Positions 43,601-52,477 of a stretch of DNA of 64,000 nucleotides are shown here, one piece after another. Source of the DNA: Bradyrhizobium sp. B124 (GTDB lineage: Bacteria > Pseudomonadota > Alphaproteobacteria > Rhizobiales > Xanthobacteraceae); contig NZ_CP152413.1 in the NCBI RefSeq assembly GCF_038967635.1, forward strand, positions 6,824,001 through 6,888,000, given 5' to 3'. The first letter of the stretch is position 1. Each line of letters opens with the position of its first letter. Below the pieces are notes generated by a model, which worked only from the letters and a program-made list of their open reading frames with translations, had not been told where the DNA came from and did not search any database. The position numbers and the translations under genes are program-made.

Positions 43601-44768
43601 GTTGCGGGCGAGCGACGTGGTGGCGCGGCTCGGCGGCGACGAGTTCGTGGTCATCCTGGAGGACACCGCCGAACGTCACGACGTCGAGCGCATCGCCGGC
43701 GAACTCCTGATCGCACTGAGCCAGCCGATGCAGCTCAGCGGGCACGAGTGCCACACCACGGCCTCGATCGGGATTGCGACCTATCCCACCGACGGCTCCG
43801 ACGTGCAGACGCTCACCAAGAATGCCGACATGGCGATGTATCTCGCCAAGGAGGACGGCAAGAACGGCTTCCGCTTCTTCTCCAACGAGGTGAGGGCGCA
43901 GTCGATCGAGCGCCTGACGATGGAAAGCGCACTGCGCCGCGCGCTGGAGCGCGACCAGTTCTCGCTCGAGTATCAGCCCAAGGTCGACATGGCGAGCGGT
44001 CAGATCAGCGGCGTCGAGGCGCTGTTGCGCTGGACCCATCCCGAGCTCGGCAAGGTCTCGCCGGGGCAGTTCATTCCGCTCGCCGAGGAGATCGGTCTGA
44101 TCGTGCCGATCGGCCGCTGGGTGCTGAAGGAAGCCTGCGCGCAGAACATGGCGTGGCAGCACCGCGGCCTCAAGGCGGTGACGATGGCGGTCAACCTCTC
44201 GCCGCGGCAGTTCGGCGATCCGAACCTGCTCGACGACATCGACGAGGCGCTGGCGGCGAGCGGCATGTCGCCGGCGCTGCTGCAGCTCGAGGTCACCGAG
44301 AGCATGGTGATGCGCAACGTGACGCGTGCGGTCCGCGTGCTCGACGCGATCCAGCACCGGGGCATTCGGCTGGCGATCGACGATTTCGGCACCGGCTATT
44401 CGTCGATGTCGCTGATGAAGCAGTTCCCGATCGACACCATCAAGATCGATCGCTCCTTCGTGCGCGATCTGCCTGATGATTCCGAGGACGTCGCGATTGC
44501 GCAGGCGATCATCAGCATGGGCAAGGCGCTCGGCATGACTATCGTGGCCGAGGGCGTCGAGACCTCCGAGCAGCAGGAGTTCCTGCGCGCCCATGCCTGC
44601 GACGAGATGCAGGGTTTCCTGTTCAGCCGGCCGCTGCCGCCGCGCGATCTCGCCGAATTGTTGAAGACGTCGCCGGTGCTGACGTCGCCACCGTTGCAGC
44701 CGTCGCTGGACGACGAGGCGATCGGTGAGGCCGGGCCGGATCTAGGGCGGAAACGCGCTGTCGTCTGA
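40605..44768 (+). CDS. Five-GAF GGDEF-EAL cyclic-di-GMP signalling protein
   Basis: 1387-residue soluble protein with five tandem GAF modules. Their conserved helix (TNEAI core) starts near residues 31, 213, 393, 575 and 758, giving a 180-183-residue period. A GGDEF domain follows (from about residue 925; GGDEF at 1010-1014, with the RxxD inhibitory site RASD five residues earlier) and then an EAL domain (EAL at 1138-1140, DDFGTGYSS, KIDRSFV and ECD-like motifs intact). Both synthesis and hydrolysis of c-di-GMP look possible. No transmembrane segment is seen. GAF3-5 are nearly identical over about 60 bases at each junction, implying recent duplication. ATG 40605 has a weak Shine-Dalgarno. The 3' end overlaps the next minus-strand gene by 27 bases. 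Confidence 0.92.
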   Translation: MFLGRLKGVALGPSGIVQSSIGRTFAALNATNEAILYAKSPEELYGKVCEAAFSSGSFLATTVFLLEPDTGRLTFAAGCGDDVARLRSISISTLANIPEGDGVAGRAFRDQSASVSNDYVNDVRSAAWRSGLAAAGVGAAAAMPLVCNGRSVGVFMVTRREIDSLGEEIVSLLERIAANVSFALDNFDHEASRKSGERAMRRLNRMFGAISATNEAILRAKTEHDLYQRVCDAAVFSGKSFATVVLLAEPDTHWLEPVAGTGEALDLITQTRFSTDPDNLYGKGICGEAFRTKRPCIEHDIPISTGASQAQAGESGLMACVALPLTRFGRSIGVLIFFIGNSWARDEEIIALLAGIAENVSVALDTFGRATEKAKADAERERLSRMFAALSATNEAIMRARSRLEMFELVCAAAAHGGGFNSTSILIAKPGDDFLEMMAVAGPTAENARRLNVSRSEARPEGRGVCGRAFRSRRACIDNDFLGDVANNPFRDIIDREDARSGAAFPLIVDDEPVGVMLFISAKRNTFSAEFAELLQRLADNVAYALGSFDRADEKARTEEQKERLRRMFAALSATNEAIMRAKSRGELFDLVCDAAAVGGQFISATIRLVRPGEAFLENVAASGPDRVRAREVQLSADATRPEGQTLTGVAIRTRRPCISNDYLSDFGPESHVYPAVRDSGSKSGAALPLLKNGEAIGALVFLSGEFNTFSPEMMALLQRLTENVSFALANFDRADEKARADAQKERLSRMFAALSATNEAIMRAKSRAELYQLVCEAAATGGKFTSTTIALAQPGSDYLRIVAIAGPAADGASQVTLSTSEAHPEGRGACGRAFRSGKACIINDYFADTGTAAFHERARRDGTQSGASFPLIVSGEVVGVMIFVAIEKDTFTPEFAELLQRLADNLAFALESFDRADEKHKADERIEYLASHDSLTNLPNRETFNEMLRHAISAADRHRRQLAVLFIDLDRFKVINDSLGHDAGDMLLVAIAERLRGSLRASDVVARLGGDEFVVILEDTAERHDVERIAGELLIALSQPMQLSGHECHTTASIGIATYPTDGSDVQTLTKNADMAMYLAKEDGKNGFRFFSNEVRAQSIERLTMESALRRALERDQFSLEYQPKVDMASGQISGVEALLRWTHPELGKVSPGQFIPLAEEIGLIVPIGRWVLKEACAQNMAWQHRGLKAVTMAVNLSPRQFGDPNLLDDIDEALAASGMSPALLQLEVTESMVMRNVTRAVRVLDAIQHRGIRLAIDDFGTGYSSMSLMKQFPIDTIKIDRSFVRDLPDDSEDVAIAQAIISMGKALGMTIVAEGVETSEQQEFLRAHACDEMQGFLFSRPLPPRDLAELLKTSPVLTSPPLQPSLDDEAIGEAGPDLGRKRAVV

Positions 44769-45083
44769 CGGTTGCACGGGCAGGTCGCGGACATCGGAAT
44801 CGGTGGATGCGATCACGCGCGAGAAATCATAGGGCCAGGACGGTGTCGCCTGGCCGGCCAAGGTCTGGCGCAGCGCCGCCGACGCCTCCGCAAAACTCGC
44901 CCCGTCGGGCAGGCGGAACCGGCGGCACCAATTGGACGGCAGCGGTTCGGCGGCATTGCGCATCTCGAATGCCGGTCCCCACCACCACGCCGGCGCCGGC
45001 GGCCGTTCCGGTTCGGCAATGGCGCGCCAGCGCGCGAACTCGTCGGCGATGCGGGCAAATTGCAGCTTGGCGGCGGGATGCAT
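44742..45083 (-). CDS. Uncharacterised 113-residue protein
   Basis: No domain recognised. The product is soluble, proline- and tryptophan-rich (PPAPAWWWGPAFEMRNA; PLPSNWCRRFRLPDG), with no signal peptide. ATG 45083 is preceded by gaagggc, and the preceding in-frame sequence belongs to the antisense of the cupin gene. Its end overlaps the end of the c-di-GMP gene by 27 bases in convergent orientation. It lies 57 bases downstream of the cupin gene on the same strand and may share its transcript. Confidence 0.6.
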   Translation of the reverse strand: MHPAAKLQFARIADEFARWRAIAEPERPPAPAWWWGPAFEMRNAAEPLPSNWCRRFRLPDGASFAEASAALRQTLAGQATPSWPYDFSRVIASTDSDVRDLPVQPSDDSAFPP

Positions 45084-45139
45084 CGGAAGCCCTTCGTTGG
45101 GCCGTGATGATAGCATCGCCCCCACTTCGCGCAACGCGG

Positions 45140-45610
45140 CTACTTCTGTTCCACCTCGGTCGCGGTGGCCGGGCCTTCGCCCATGATCAGCAACACGGCG
45201 TCTTCGTCCTTGGCGCCGTCCCAATGCACCTGCTTGCCGAAATGGGTGACGAAGCTTCCGGCCGGCATTGCCACTGTGCCGTGATCGGGATCGAATTTCG
45301 GGCCCGAGCCGACCCACCAGGTGCCCTTCAGCACCACGATGTAGCGGTCGTTGGGATGGAAGTGCGGACGGCTGAAGTGATTGCCCTTGGTCCATTTGGT
45401 GTAGACCATGTAGAAGCCGGGCTTCGAGGGATCGCCGACCACCACGGCATTCTGCGCGCCGCGCGCGTCGACCGGGCTCCAGGGAATCTGGTCCGGCAGC
45501 TTGTAGGTGACGGCGGCCGGATTGAGTTCTGCCGCGGAGCTGACGCTCAGCGTGGCGGCAAGGGCCAGCGGCATCATCAGGTATCGCCAGGACCGGTTCG
45601 ACGCCGTCAT
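45140..45610 (-). CDS. Exported cupin-domain protein
   Basis: About 156 residues with a signal peptide (WRYLMMPLALAATLSVSSAAE) and a single cupin barrel. The first cupin motif reads HFSRPHFHPNDRYIVVLKG with metal-type His residues. The second motif lies around MPAGSFVTHFGKQVHWDGAK. ATG 45610 is chosen because gggaggat lies at the right spacing; an ATG one codon upstream is also possible. Function is probably binding or converting a small molecule in the periplasm; substrate unknown. It is divergent from the DUF1080 gene. Confidence 0.82.
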   Translation of the reverse strand: MTASNRSWRYLMMPLALAATLSVSSAAELNPAAVTYKLPDQIPWSPVDARGAQNAVVVGDPSKPGFYMVYTKWTKGNHFSRPHFHPNDRYIVVLKGTWWVGSGPKFDPDHGTVAMPAGSFVTHFGKQVHWDGAKDEDAVLLIMGEGPATATEVEQK

Positions 45611-45829
45611 CATATCCTCCCAGGTCAATTCGTTCGGGCGACTGCCGCGCCCGTATGTCGCGTGATGCTAGTCGCTCTCGCTTGCGCCGGACAAGACGCG
45701 CTCGCGCATGTCTGCTCTCAAGATTGCGGCATCGGGCCGTGACACAACGCAGTTGCAATATGAAAAACGCATTTACGACGCTGCAGACGATGATAGGTTG
45801 CGCGCCAACCAAAAGACGGGAGGATAACC

Positions 45830-46429
45830 TTGAAGAAGCAACTGTCGATACTGGCGGCGGGACTTGTGATCGGTGCGGCCGCGCTGCAATTTTCCACCGC
45901 CGCATCCGGCGATGACGGTTGGGTCACGCTGCTCGACAGCTCCAAGCAGGGCGACTGGGACGAGGTCGGCAAGGCCAATTGGGCGATGAAGGACGGCGCG
46001 CTGGTCGCCGACAAGCTCGACGGCAAGGATCTCTCCTATCTCGTCAGCAAGACCCAATACAAGGATTTCCAGATCAGGGCGGAGTTCTGGACCGACGAGG
46101 ATGCCAACAGCGGCGTCTTCATCCGCTGCGAAGGCAACAAGGTGATCGATTCGAAGGTCTGCTACGAGGTCAACATCTTCGACAAGCGGCCCGATCCGAC
46201 CTACGGCACCGGCGCGATCGTCGACGTCGGCAAGGTCGATCCGATGCCAAAGGCGGCCGGCAAGTGGAACGTCTACGAGATCACGGCGCAGGGACCGCAT
46301 TTCGTCGTGACGCTGAACGGTCAGAAGACCGTCGACGCGCAGGATTCCAAGCACGCCAGCGGCTACGTCGCGCTCCAGTATGGTTCCGGCGTGGTCAAGT
46401 TCCGCAAGGTGCAGATCAAGCCGCTCTGA
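45830..46429 (+). CDS. Exported DUF1080 (3-keto-disaccharide hydrolase-like) protein
   Basis: 199 residues with a signal peptide (about residues 1-25) and a concanavalin-like DUF1080 domain: GWVTLLDSSKQGDWDEVG, TQYKDFQIRAEFWTDEDANSGVFIRC, then WNVYEITAQGPHFVVTLNG near the end. The family includes 3-keto-glucoside hydrolases and lectin-like sugar binders, usually periplasmic. The start is TTG 45830 with ggaggataacc just before it. It sits beside the polysaccharide cluster, convergent with a polymerase-like gene. Confidence 0.85.
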   Translation: MKKQLSILAAGLVIGAAALQFSTAASGDDGWVTLLDSSKQGDWDEVGKANWAMKDGALVADKLDGKDLSYLVSKTQYKDFQIRAEFWTDEDANSGVFIRCEGNKVIDSKVCYEVNIFDKRPDPTYGTGAIVDVGKVDPMPKAAGKWNVYEITAQGPHFVVTLNGQKTVDAQDSKHASGYVALQYGSGVVKFRKVQIKPL

Positions 46430-46488
46430 CAGCGCATGCGGAGGAGAGCCCGGTCGCGGCGCGGCCGGGCTTGATCGCGTGTCATGTG

Positions 46489-47991
46489 CTATCCGCTGGA
46501 GGCCTTCAGATCGTGGCCTTGCGTGCGCAAATGATGACCGATCACGAGCCCGGTCAGACACAGCAACAGCCCGAGCGCCGGCGGCGCAAACAGCGCCTCC
46601 TCCTGGAAGATGCCGTTCACCAGCACGACCATCGTGCCGAACGCAGCGAGCCCCTGGATGAGGATTCCGGACGCGGCGTAAAGGCGCCAGGCCTTCAGCG
46701 CCACGGCAAAGAAGAAGCCGAGCGGCACCACTGCACCGATGCCCATCTGGTAGAGCAGGACGCCGACGGCGCTCTCCACCGCGCCGTCCATCGTGCCGGC
46801 CGCTTGCGCGGCGTTCCAGTCGATCGAGAAGTAACCTTCGGAGAGATTGCCGCCGACGCCGAGGCCGCGGCCGATCGGGTTGTGCAGGAATCCGTCCCAG
46901 CCGCCCATGAAGCCGATCACGTGAAAGTCGCCGATCTGGAGTCCGATGTAGATCGCCGCGATGGCATACAGCACGAGTCCGACGAGTGCGACGGCAAGGG
47001 TGATGGTGGCGCCGAGCAGCCAGGTCGCCGTCCAGGCCAGGGCCACGAAGATGACCAGGATGAGCGCGCCCTTCACGCTGCAGAGGATCAGCAGCGGGAT
47101 CGCGGCCAGCGCGAGCCAGCGATACCCGACCGCGAACAGGAACAGGATGGAGAAGGCGATCCCGTAACCGAAGCTGATCGGGCTCATGTTCGGTCCGAAG
47201 ATGCGCAAGATCGACGACAGTCCGAGATCCTCGAACAGCGGGCTGTTGAGAAAGCTGAAGCGGAAGCGGTCGATCAGATCGACCGGGACATTGCCGGTTT
47301 GGCGCATCTCGGCCTCCCAGGCTCCGGAGCGGGTCGCCTTCAGCTCGTCGAAGTGCCAGAACGTGTAGCCATTGGTGATTTCGAGCCAGAAATCGCGAAA
47401 CAGCAGTTCGACATAGCCGCAGACGATCAGCAGTGTGGCGACGGCCACCAGGAACGGCGTGATGCGGATCTCGAAGGTTGCGGCGGTCAGCAGCGAGAGC
47501 TGAAACAGGAACAGCGGAAACGCGATGTTGCGCAGATAGACGAGGGCCGCATGCGCGTCCTGCGTGGCGCCGAGCAGAAAATACGCCCCCACGACTGCGA
47601 GGGTCATCAGCCCCCAATTCATGATCCGGTCGATCTCGGGTGAATGCTTGCGCTCGCGCAGCATGTACAGCGCCAGCGTGACCAGCCACATGACCGCGCA
47701 GATCAGGAAATTGTAGCCCTTGACGAAATCCATCTCCTGCTCGGTCGTGATGTAAGACGACAGGATCGAGACGAACAGATTCTGGAAGAAGATGATGAAG
47801 ACGGCGATCGACGGCGCATAGGCCGGCGCCGCGAGCACGATGGCGCAGCCGATCAAGCCTTCGACGACGATCGCGAGCCCTGCATTGGCCGCCTGCATGA
47901 TCGGCACGAAAGCGATCGATGCCACGGCGATGCCGAGCGCAGGAACGAGGTCGCCGGCCAACAGCGGCCGCGGGGCTATGTCTGCTCGCAC
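46489..47991 (-). CDS. Wzy / O-antigen-ligase-like membrane protein
   Basis: 500-residue polytopic protein with about 12 helices. A large periplasmic loop (about residues 200-250) precedes the Wzy_C-type motif HNPIGRGLGVGGNLSEGYF, the hallmark of O-antigen ligases and polysaccharide polymerases. GTG 47991 is chosen because aggtcagagcc precedes it and the conserved helix region follows; a longer frame upstream has no membrane character. It is the left-most gene of the polysaccharide cluster and one of two Wzy-like genes in it. Confidence 0.82.
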   Translation of the reverse strand: MRADIAPRPLLAGDLVPALGIAVASIAFVPIMQAANAGLAIVVEGLIGCAIVLAAPAYAPSIAVFIIFFQNLFVSILSSYITTEQEMDFVKGYNFLICAVMWLVTLALYMLRERKHSPEIDRIMNWGLMTLAVVGAYFLLGATQDAHAALVYLRNIAFPLFLFQLSLLTAATFEIRITPFLVAVATLLIVCGYVELLFRDFWLEITNGYTFWHFDELKATRSGAWEAEMRQTGNVPVDLIDRFRFSFLNSPLFEDLGLSSILRIFGPNMSPISFGYGIAFSILFLFAVGYRWLALAAIPLLILCSVKGALILVIFVALAWTATWLLGATITLAVALVGLVLYAIAAIYIGLQIGDFHVIGFMGGWDGFLHNPIGRGLGVGGNLSEGYFSIDWNAAQAAGTMDGAVESAVGVLLYQMGIGAVVPLGFFFAVALKAWRLYAASGILIQGLAAFGTMVVLVNGIFQEEALFAPPALGLLLCLTGLVIGHHLRTQGHDLKASSG

Positions 47992-48083
47992 AGGCTCTGA
48001 CCTAAATGACCGGATGGGTGGCGTGCCACACCCGCATCGTCGATCTAGCCGCGCATTGTGTAAGAACCGGTTAACCAGATCGG

Positions 48084-49259
48084 TCAGCGCGTCCCGAGCA
48101 GCGCCCTCAGCACGTCGCGGTCGGCCTTGCCGGTGACGGCGTCGGCCAGGCCAAAGCCCTGCGACAGCTCCCAATGGGTCCAGCCCCAGCACTGCTGCCG
48201 GGCGTAGGCCGTGACGCCGGCGAGCCAGCGCAACCGGCTGTCGCGCGGTGCGCCGGCCTTGAGCACGCCAAACTCATTGATGATGATCGGACGGGAGTAT
48301 TGCCGCTGCCAGGCAGCCGCGGGCTCCAGCCATTGGTCGATGCCGCGGTCGGGGATGGCGCGGTCGACCATCGCAAGCGCCTTGGACTTGTTCAGCGCGG
48401 TCAGCTGCTCCCGCAATTGTTGAACCTTCGGATCGTCGGCGCGGATCGGATAGGGCAATCCGACGACGTCGTGGAGCGACTCGTTCCGATCCCAATGGGC
48501 CTGATGGGTGAATACCATCGGATCGTAGAAGTGGATGGCATAGACGACATTCGGATCGTCGAGCGGCGTGAAGCCCGGCAGCGAGTCCGCGCGCTGCCAG
48601 TTGACCGGACCTGTGATCAGCGTGGTCTGCGGCAGCAATTGGCGAATGAAGCCGGCCAGTTCCCGGACCTCGCCTTGCCATTGCGCGGCATCGACCTCCG
48701 GCTCGTTCAGCAGTTCCGCAAACACCCGATCGGAGGGATAGCGCTGCATGACCCGCGCGAGCGCGGTCCAGGCGCTCTTCATTTCAGCCATCGCGCCGGG
48801 CGGATCGTCCTTGTGCAGCGCGTTGAAGTGCTGACCCGAATGCAGGTCGATCGATACCGCATAGCCGAGTGCGAGCAGGGTCCTCAGTGCGGCATCGACG
48901 GTCTGCAGCCGGCCGTCGATCTCCGCCTTCGTCGCGAAGCGCGGCATGACGAAGTCGGCAGGCACCGGCAGCCGGATGTGGGTCAGGCCGGCCTTGCGCA
49001 ATTCGAGCAGCAGGCCGCGCGGCGGCGCCGATCGCGGATCGACAATCCAGCCATCGGCATTGACGCCGCGCGACAAGGCCTTGATCCGGTCCGCCGGGAC
49101 GCCTTCGATCAGGGCAGGGCAGGCCCGCGCGGCGACGGACAGCAGAATGGATGCGGCGAAGACGATGGCGGGGATCGATAGCCGGGCCATCGGAAGATCA
49201 GCTCGCGATCGCTGCCGCAGCAGCGAGCCAAAACGCGGCGCGGCTGGCGCGCGGCTCAC
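48084..49259 (-). CDS. Exported glycoside hydrolase family 5-like (cellulase-type) enzyme
   Basis: 391 residues with a GH5-like TIM barrel. The acid/base Glu is in AELLNEPEVD, the nucleophile Glu in IIINEFGVLKAG, and conserved VSIDLHSGQHFNALH and WGWTHWELSQGFG line the cleft. GTG 49259 overlaps the stop of the upstream Wzz-like gene by 4 bases (GTGA), arguing for coupled translation. ATG 49190 would instead begin directly at the signal peptide (ARLSIPAIVFAASILLS) but lacks a good Shine-Dalgarno. Being part of the EPS operon, it likely trims or releases the polymer in the periplasm. Confidence 0.87.
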   Translation of the reverse strand: MSRAPAAPRFGSLLRQRSRADLPMARLSIPAIVFAASILLSVAARACPALIEGVPADRIKALSRGVNADGWIVDPRSAPPRGLLLELRKAGLTHIRLPVPADFVMPRFATKAEIDGRLQTVDAALRTLLALGYAVSIDLHSGQHFNALHKDDPPGAMAEMKSAWTALARVMQRYPSDRVFAELLNEPEVDAAQWQGEVRELAGFIRQLLPQTTLITGPVNWQRADSLPGFTPLDDPNVVYAIHFYDPMVFTHQAHWDRNESLHDVVGLPYPIRADDPKVQQLREQLTALNKSKALAMVDRAIPDRGIDQWLEPAAAWQRQYSRPIIINEFGVLKAGAPRDSRLRWLAGVTAYARQQCWGWTHWELSQGFGLADAVTGKADRDVLRALLGTR

Positions 49260-51574
49260 GCATACTGCCTGTCGTGCTGCTGACCTGCGAAGGTGGACAG
49301 CAGTTCGTTGAGCACGACACCGGCAAGCTTGCGCTCAGCGCCACCGAGCGCGGTGATGATGTCTTCCATTGACGCGTTGATGTCGCGATCCACCGGCAGC
49401 GCCGCGATCAGCCCGTCGGCCATGTCGAACAGCCGCCGTTCGTCCGCGCCCCACGGCATTGGCGGGCCGTCGAGGATCACGAGATCGTGGCCGCCGGCGG
49501 AACGCGCCTGCGCGATCGCCTTCTGGATCGCCTCGCTGGCCTTGGCGGAACTGCCCTGGATCGCCGGCAGGATGGCAATGCCGTTTGCGGTGTTGATGGC
49601 GCGGGACGCCTTGCTGCCGATCGTGAGCCAGTCGAGCCGGCTCGGCCTGCTCTGGACGGGATGCGCGACCCTGTCGGTCAGAGCGTGGACGGCAGCGTCG
49701 GCGTCGATCAGCAGGACACGCGCGCCGTCGCGCGCGGCGACCAGCGCGATGTTGAGTGCGACAACGCTGCGATCGGGATCGTCGGCGGTGCCGATCACGG
49801 CCAGCACCGGAACGGCTTCCGGGGCGGCGCCCGTCGCCAGCGCCGCATGGATCTGCCGCATCGTGTTGGAGAACGGCCCCAGCGCCGAACTGGTCCGCAG
49901 CGTCGGCCAGCCGAACCGTGTGACGTCGGCGGGATTGTCGCCGGTCAGGATGCCACCAAGCGTGCGTATGACATCGGATTCCTGCAGCTCGGCGATCAGC
50001 GGCTTCTCGATCACGGGCTTGTCGATGAGAGCGGCTGCCGGCTGGATCGCAGGCGGTGCCTGCACCGGCGGCTTGGCCTTGGCGATGACGGGCTGCCGCT
50101 CCGGTGCGGCGTCCTGCTTCGGCTGGATCCGGGGACGGATCGGATCGGCGCCGGGCGCCAGCTGGCCGGCCGCAACGATCCAGGCCGCGGCGGCGAGCCC
50201 GCCGAACATGAACCCGATCATCGCGAGCAGGGTCATCGGCGGCGGGAAAGTGCGCTGCTGCGGGATCGTCGCATCGCCGATCACGCGCGCGCTCGAGGTG
50301 TTGAGGCTCTCCTGCTCCTCGGTCTCGCGCGAGCGCTTGAGGAAGGACTGATAGACGTCGCGGCTGGCATCGACCTCGCGCTCGAGCTCGCGCAGCCGCA
50401 CCGACGCCTGGCTCATCTGCACGCTCTGGTGCTTCTGAACGTCGAGCGCCTTGTTGAGCGACGCCTCATAGTCGCGCGCCCGGGTCAGATCGTTCTTGGC
50501 GGATACCGCAAAGCGGTCGATCTCTTCCTTGATGGTCCGGCGCAGGTCCTCGACCTGCTGCTCGACCTGGCGCAGCGCCGGATGACGCGGCCCGAGCTCG
50601 CCCTGCAGTTCGGCCTGGCGCTTCTTGGCATCGGCATATTGCGAGCGCAGATTGGCGATGGTCGGCGACTGCAGCGCTTCGGCGGTCGCGCCCGCGTCCA
50701 TCGACCCGCGGCGGCTGGCTTCGATCTGGTCATACTTGGCCTGCGCATCGAGCGTGAGCGCCCGCGCCGCCGCCAGCCGCTGGTTGCCGACCGAGAGCTG
50801 CTGGTCGGTGAGCAGATTGTCCTGCGAGCCGACGAAGTTGTTCTGCGCCTTGTAGGTCGCGAGCACCTCCTCGGCATTGCGCAGGCGCTGCTGCAGCTCC
50901 TTCAGCCGGCCCGACAGGTCGCGGGTGGCGCGCCGCGCGGCCTCGGCCTGCGACTGCTTGGACTCGGTGAGATAGGCCTTGGCGATCGCGTTGGCGAGCA
51001 TCGCCGCCTTGACCGGATCATGCGACCACACGTCGATGTCGACGATGAAGGTGCGATCGGTCTTCTTGACGTTGATATGCCGGTTCAGCGTGTCGAGCGT
51101 CGTCATCTCGATCTGCTGTTGCTGCTCCGCCGTCGTGCGCGGCTCGATGCCGAACAGGCCGAGCAGCGGGGCGAGCAGGCCCGTGCTCGCGGCGCCACCG
51201 CCGAACTCGGGATCTTTCACCAGGCTGGTGTCGCGGATCACCTGCAGCAGCACATTGTTTGACGTGATCAGGCGCGACTGGCTCTCGACCACCATCGCGA
51301 GGCCGGAGACGTCCTGGGCGCGCGGGGTCAGCTCGCGTTCGACCAGCTGCAGCTCGCGCGGGTCGACATAGAGCTGGGCGCCGGCGGTATATTTCGGTGT
51401 CAGGCTCTTGCCGATCACGACCGCGATGCAGGCGCAGAGCAGCGCGACCGAGACGATCGCGACCTTGTGCACCCACAACAGCCGGACCAGCTCGAGCACG
51501 TTGAAGCCGGCCGGGATTGCGCCCCGGCGCGGCTCCGGCTTGGCCCGGTTGATCGGCTGGTCATAGCTAAGCAT
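49256..51574 (-). CDS. Polysaccharide chain-length/export protein (Wzz/GumC) fused to a degenerate tyrosine-kinase domain
   Basis: 772 residues. The N-terminal Wzz domain has a first helix at about residues 35-55 (VAIVSVALLCACIAVVIG), then a long periplasmic coiled coil (about 180-400) and the second helix after a FPPPMTLLAMIGFMFGG proline motif. A proline-rich linker leads into a BY-kinase-like P-loop domain (from about residue 575). Walker A' (VLLIDAD) and Walker B (LVILDGPP) are present. The Walker A loop, however, reads VIGTADDPDRSVVALN, without the GKST lysine, and there is no C-terminal tyrosine cluster. It probably controls chain length and export without kinase activity. ATG 51574 is set by the Wzz domain start. 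Confidence 0.88.
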   Translation of the reverse strand: MLSYDQPINRAKPEPRRGAIPAGFNVLELVRLLWVHKVAIVSVALLCACIAVVIGKSLTPKYTAGAQLYVDPRELQLVERELTPRAQDVSGLAMVVESQSRLITSNNVLLQVIRDTSLVKDPEFGGGAASTGLLAPLLGLFGIEPRTTAEQQQQIEMTTLDTLNRHINVKKTDRTFIVDIDVWSHDPVKAAMLANAIAKAYLTESKQSQAEAARRATRDLSGRLKELQQRLRNAEEVLATYKAQNNFVGSQDNLLTDQQLSVGNQRLAAARALTLDAQAKYDQIEASRRGSMDAGATAEALQSPTIANLRSQYADAKKRQAELQGELGPRHPALRQVEQQVEDLRRTIKEEIDRFAVSAKNDLTRARDYEASLNKALDVQKHQSVQMSQASVRLRELEREVDASRDVYQSFLKRSRETEEQESLNTSSARVIGDATIPQQRTFPPPMTLLAMIGFMFGGLAAAAWIVAAGQLAPGADPIRPRIQPKQDAAPERQPVIAKAKPPVQAPPAIQPAAALIDKPVIEKPLIAELQESDVIRTLGGILTGDNPADVTRFGWPTLRTSSALGPFSNTMRQIHAALATGAAPEAVPVLAVIGTADDPDRSVVALNIALVAARDGARVLLIDADAAVHALTDRVAHPVQSRPSRLDWLTIGSKASRAINTANGIAILPAIQGSSAKASEAIQKAIAQARSAGGHDLVILDGPPMPWGADERRLFDMADGLIAALPVDRDINASMEDIITALGGAERKLAGVVLNELLSTFAGQQHDRQYA

Positions 51575-51724
51575 CGACCCCAGCTTCCGTCTGAATGGCC
51601 GCACGCATCGGCTGAGGAGCACTCTTTCGGGCCACGCAACGCGCACGAGGCGACGCGAAGGCGCAACACGAAAAATTAACCATACTCATTCGCCGACTAT
51701 TCACCAGAAAGGCAAACAAAGGGT

Positions 51725-52477
51725 TTAAGCGCGGGCGCATCGGAACGCCTCCGCCATCGTCAGCACCGGGACATTGCGCCGCGCCGCTGCCTCCAGCGCG
51801 TAGGTCATCAGCTCAGGCGTGCAGCCATAAAGGCTCGGCGCGTCGGCGACGTCGTGGCTGTAGAAAATTAACCAGCCGTTGATGTTTGCCGTCTCGGCGA
51901 AGGCCATGTCGATCCGGTCGCGGGACATCTGGCGGTCGATGAGCGGCATGGCGCGGAGGAACTGCAGGTCGACCTCGCCGCTGTTCACGCCGGGCACGAT
52001 GCTGCGGCAGGTGCGAAATTCCGACCTCAACTGGTGCTTCCGCGCGTAGGAGCCGTAGCCGAACGGGTAGGCGAAGCTCTCGACCGGCATGGTCGGATCG
52101 AGCGAATGGAAATAGGTCCGGTTGCGCGCGATCTCCGCGGCCAGCGAGGTCTCGTCGAGATCGCAGGCGCGGCGGTGCGAGAACGTGTGGCAGCCGACCT
52201 CATGGCCACGGCGATGCAGCGAGACGACGTCGTCGGCGCTGCCGGTAGTCCAGCCCGGGGCGTCCAGTCCAACCAGTCCGCCCGACACGTAGAACGTACC
52301 GCGGGCGCCGTAGGATTCCAGGATGTCGGCGCCGAATGTCGCCGCGCTCTTCGGCAGATCGTCAAAGGTGAAGGACACCATCGGCGTGGTATTGTTCAGG
52401 CGAAAACGTTCGACCTGCACATGCATCGCCAGCCGGTGGCTGACCTTGACCCTGGCTTCCGACCACAATGCGTTCAT
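51725..52477 (-). CDS. Polysaccharide deacetylase (NodB-like)
   Basis: 250 residues, carbohydrate-esterase family 4 fold. Metal/catalytic motifs are MVSFTFDDLPKS (motif 1, TFDD), GCHTFSHRRA (motif 2, HxxxH) and ESFAYPFGYG (motif 3), with LIFYSHDVADAP near the C-terminus for the catalytic His. No signal peptide is evident, so deacetylation may occur on cytosolic lipid-linked intermediates. Its ATG overlaps the stop of the methyltransferase gene upstream (ATGA). Confidence 0.9.
   Translation of the reverse strand: MNALWSEARVKVSHRLAMHVQVERFRLNNTTPMVSFTFDDLPKSAATFGADILESYGARGTFYVSGGLVGLDAPGWTTGSADDVVSLHRRGHEVGCHTFSHRRACDLDETSLAAEIARNRTYFHSLDPTMPVESFAYPFGYGSYARKHQLRSEFRTCRSIVPGVNSGEVDLQFLRAMPLIDRQMSRDRIDMAFAETANINGWLIFYSHDVADAPSLYGCTPELMTYALEAAARRNVPVLTMAEAFRCARA

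Noticed and set aside
40722..44594. A 1290-codon open frame antisense to the GAF/GGDEF/EAL gene
   Set aside because: Its protein is Arg/His/Asp/Glu-rich without domains and mirrors the periodic repeats of the sense gene; it arises from G+C-rich codons, not selection.
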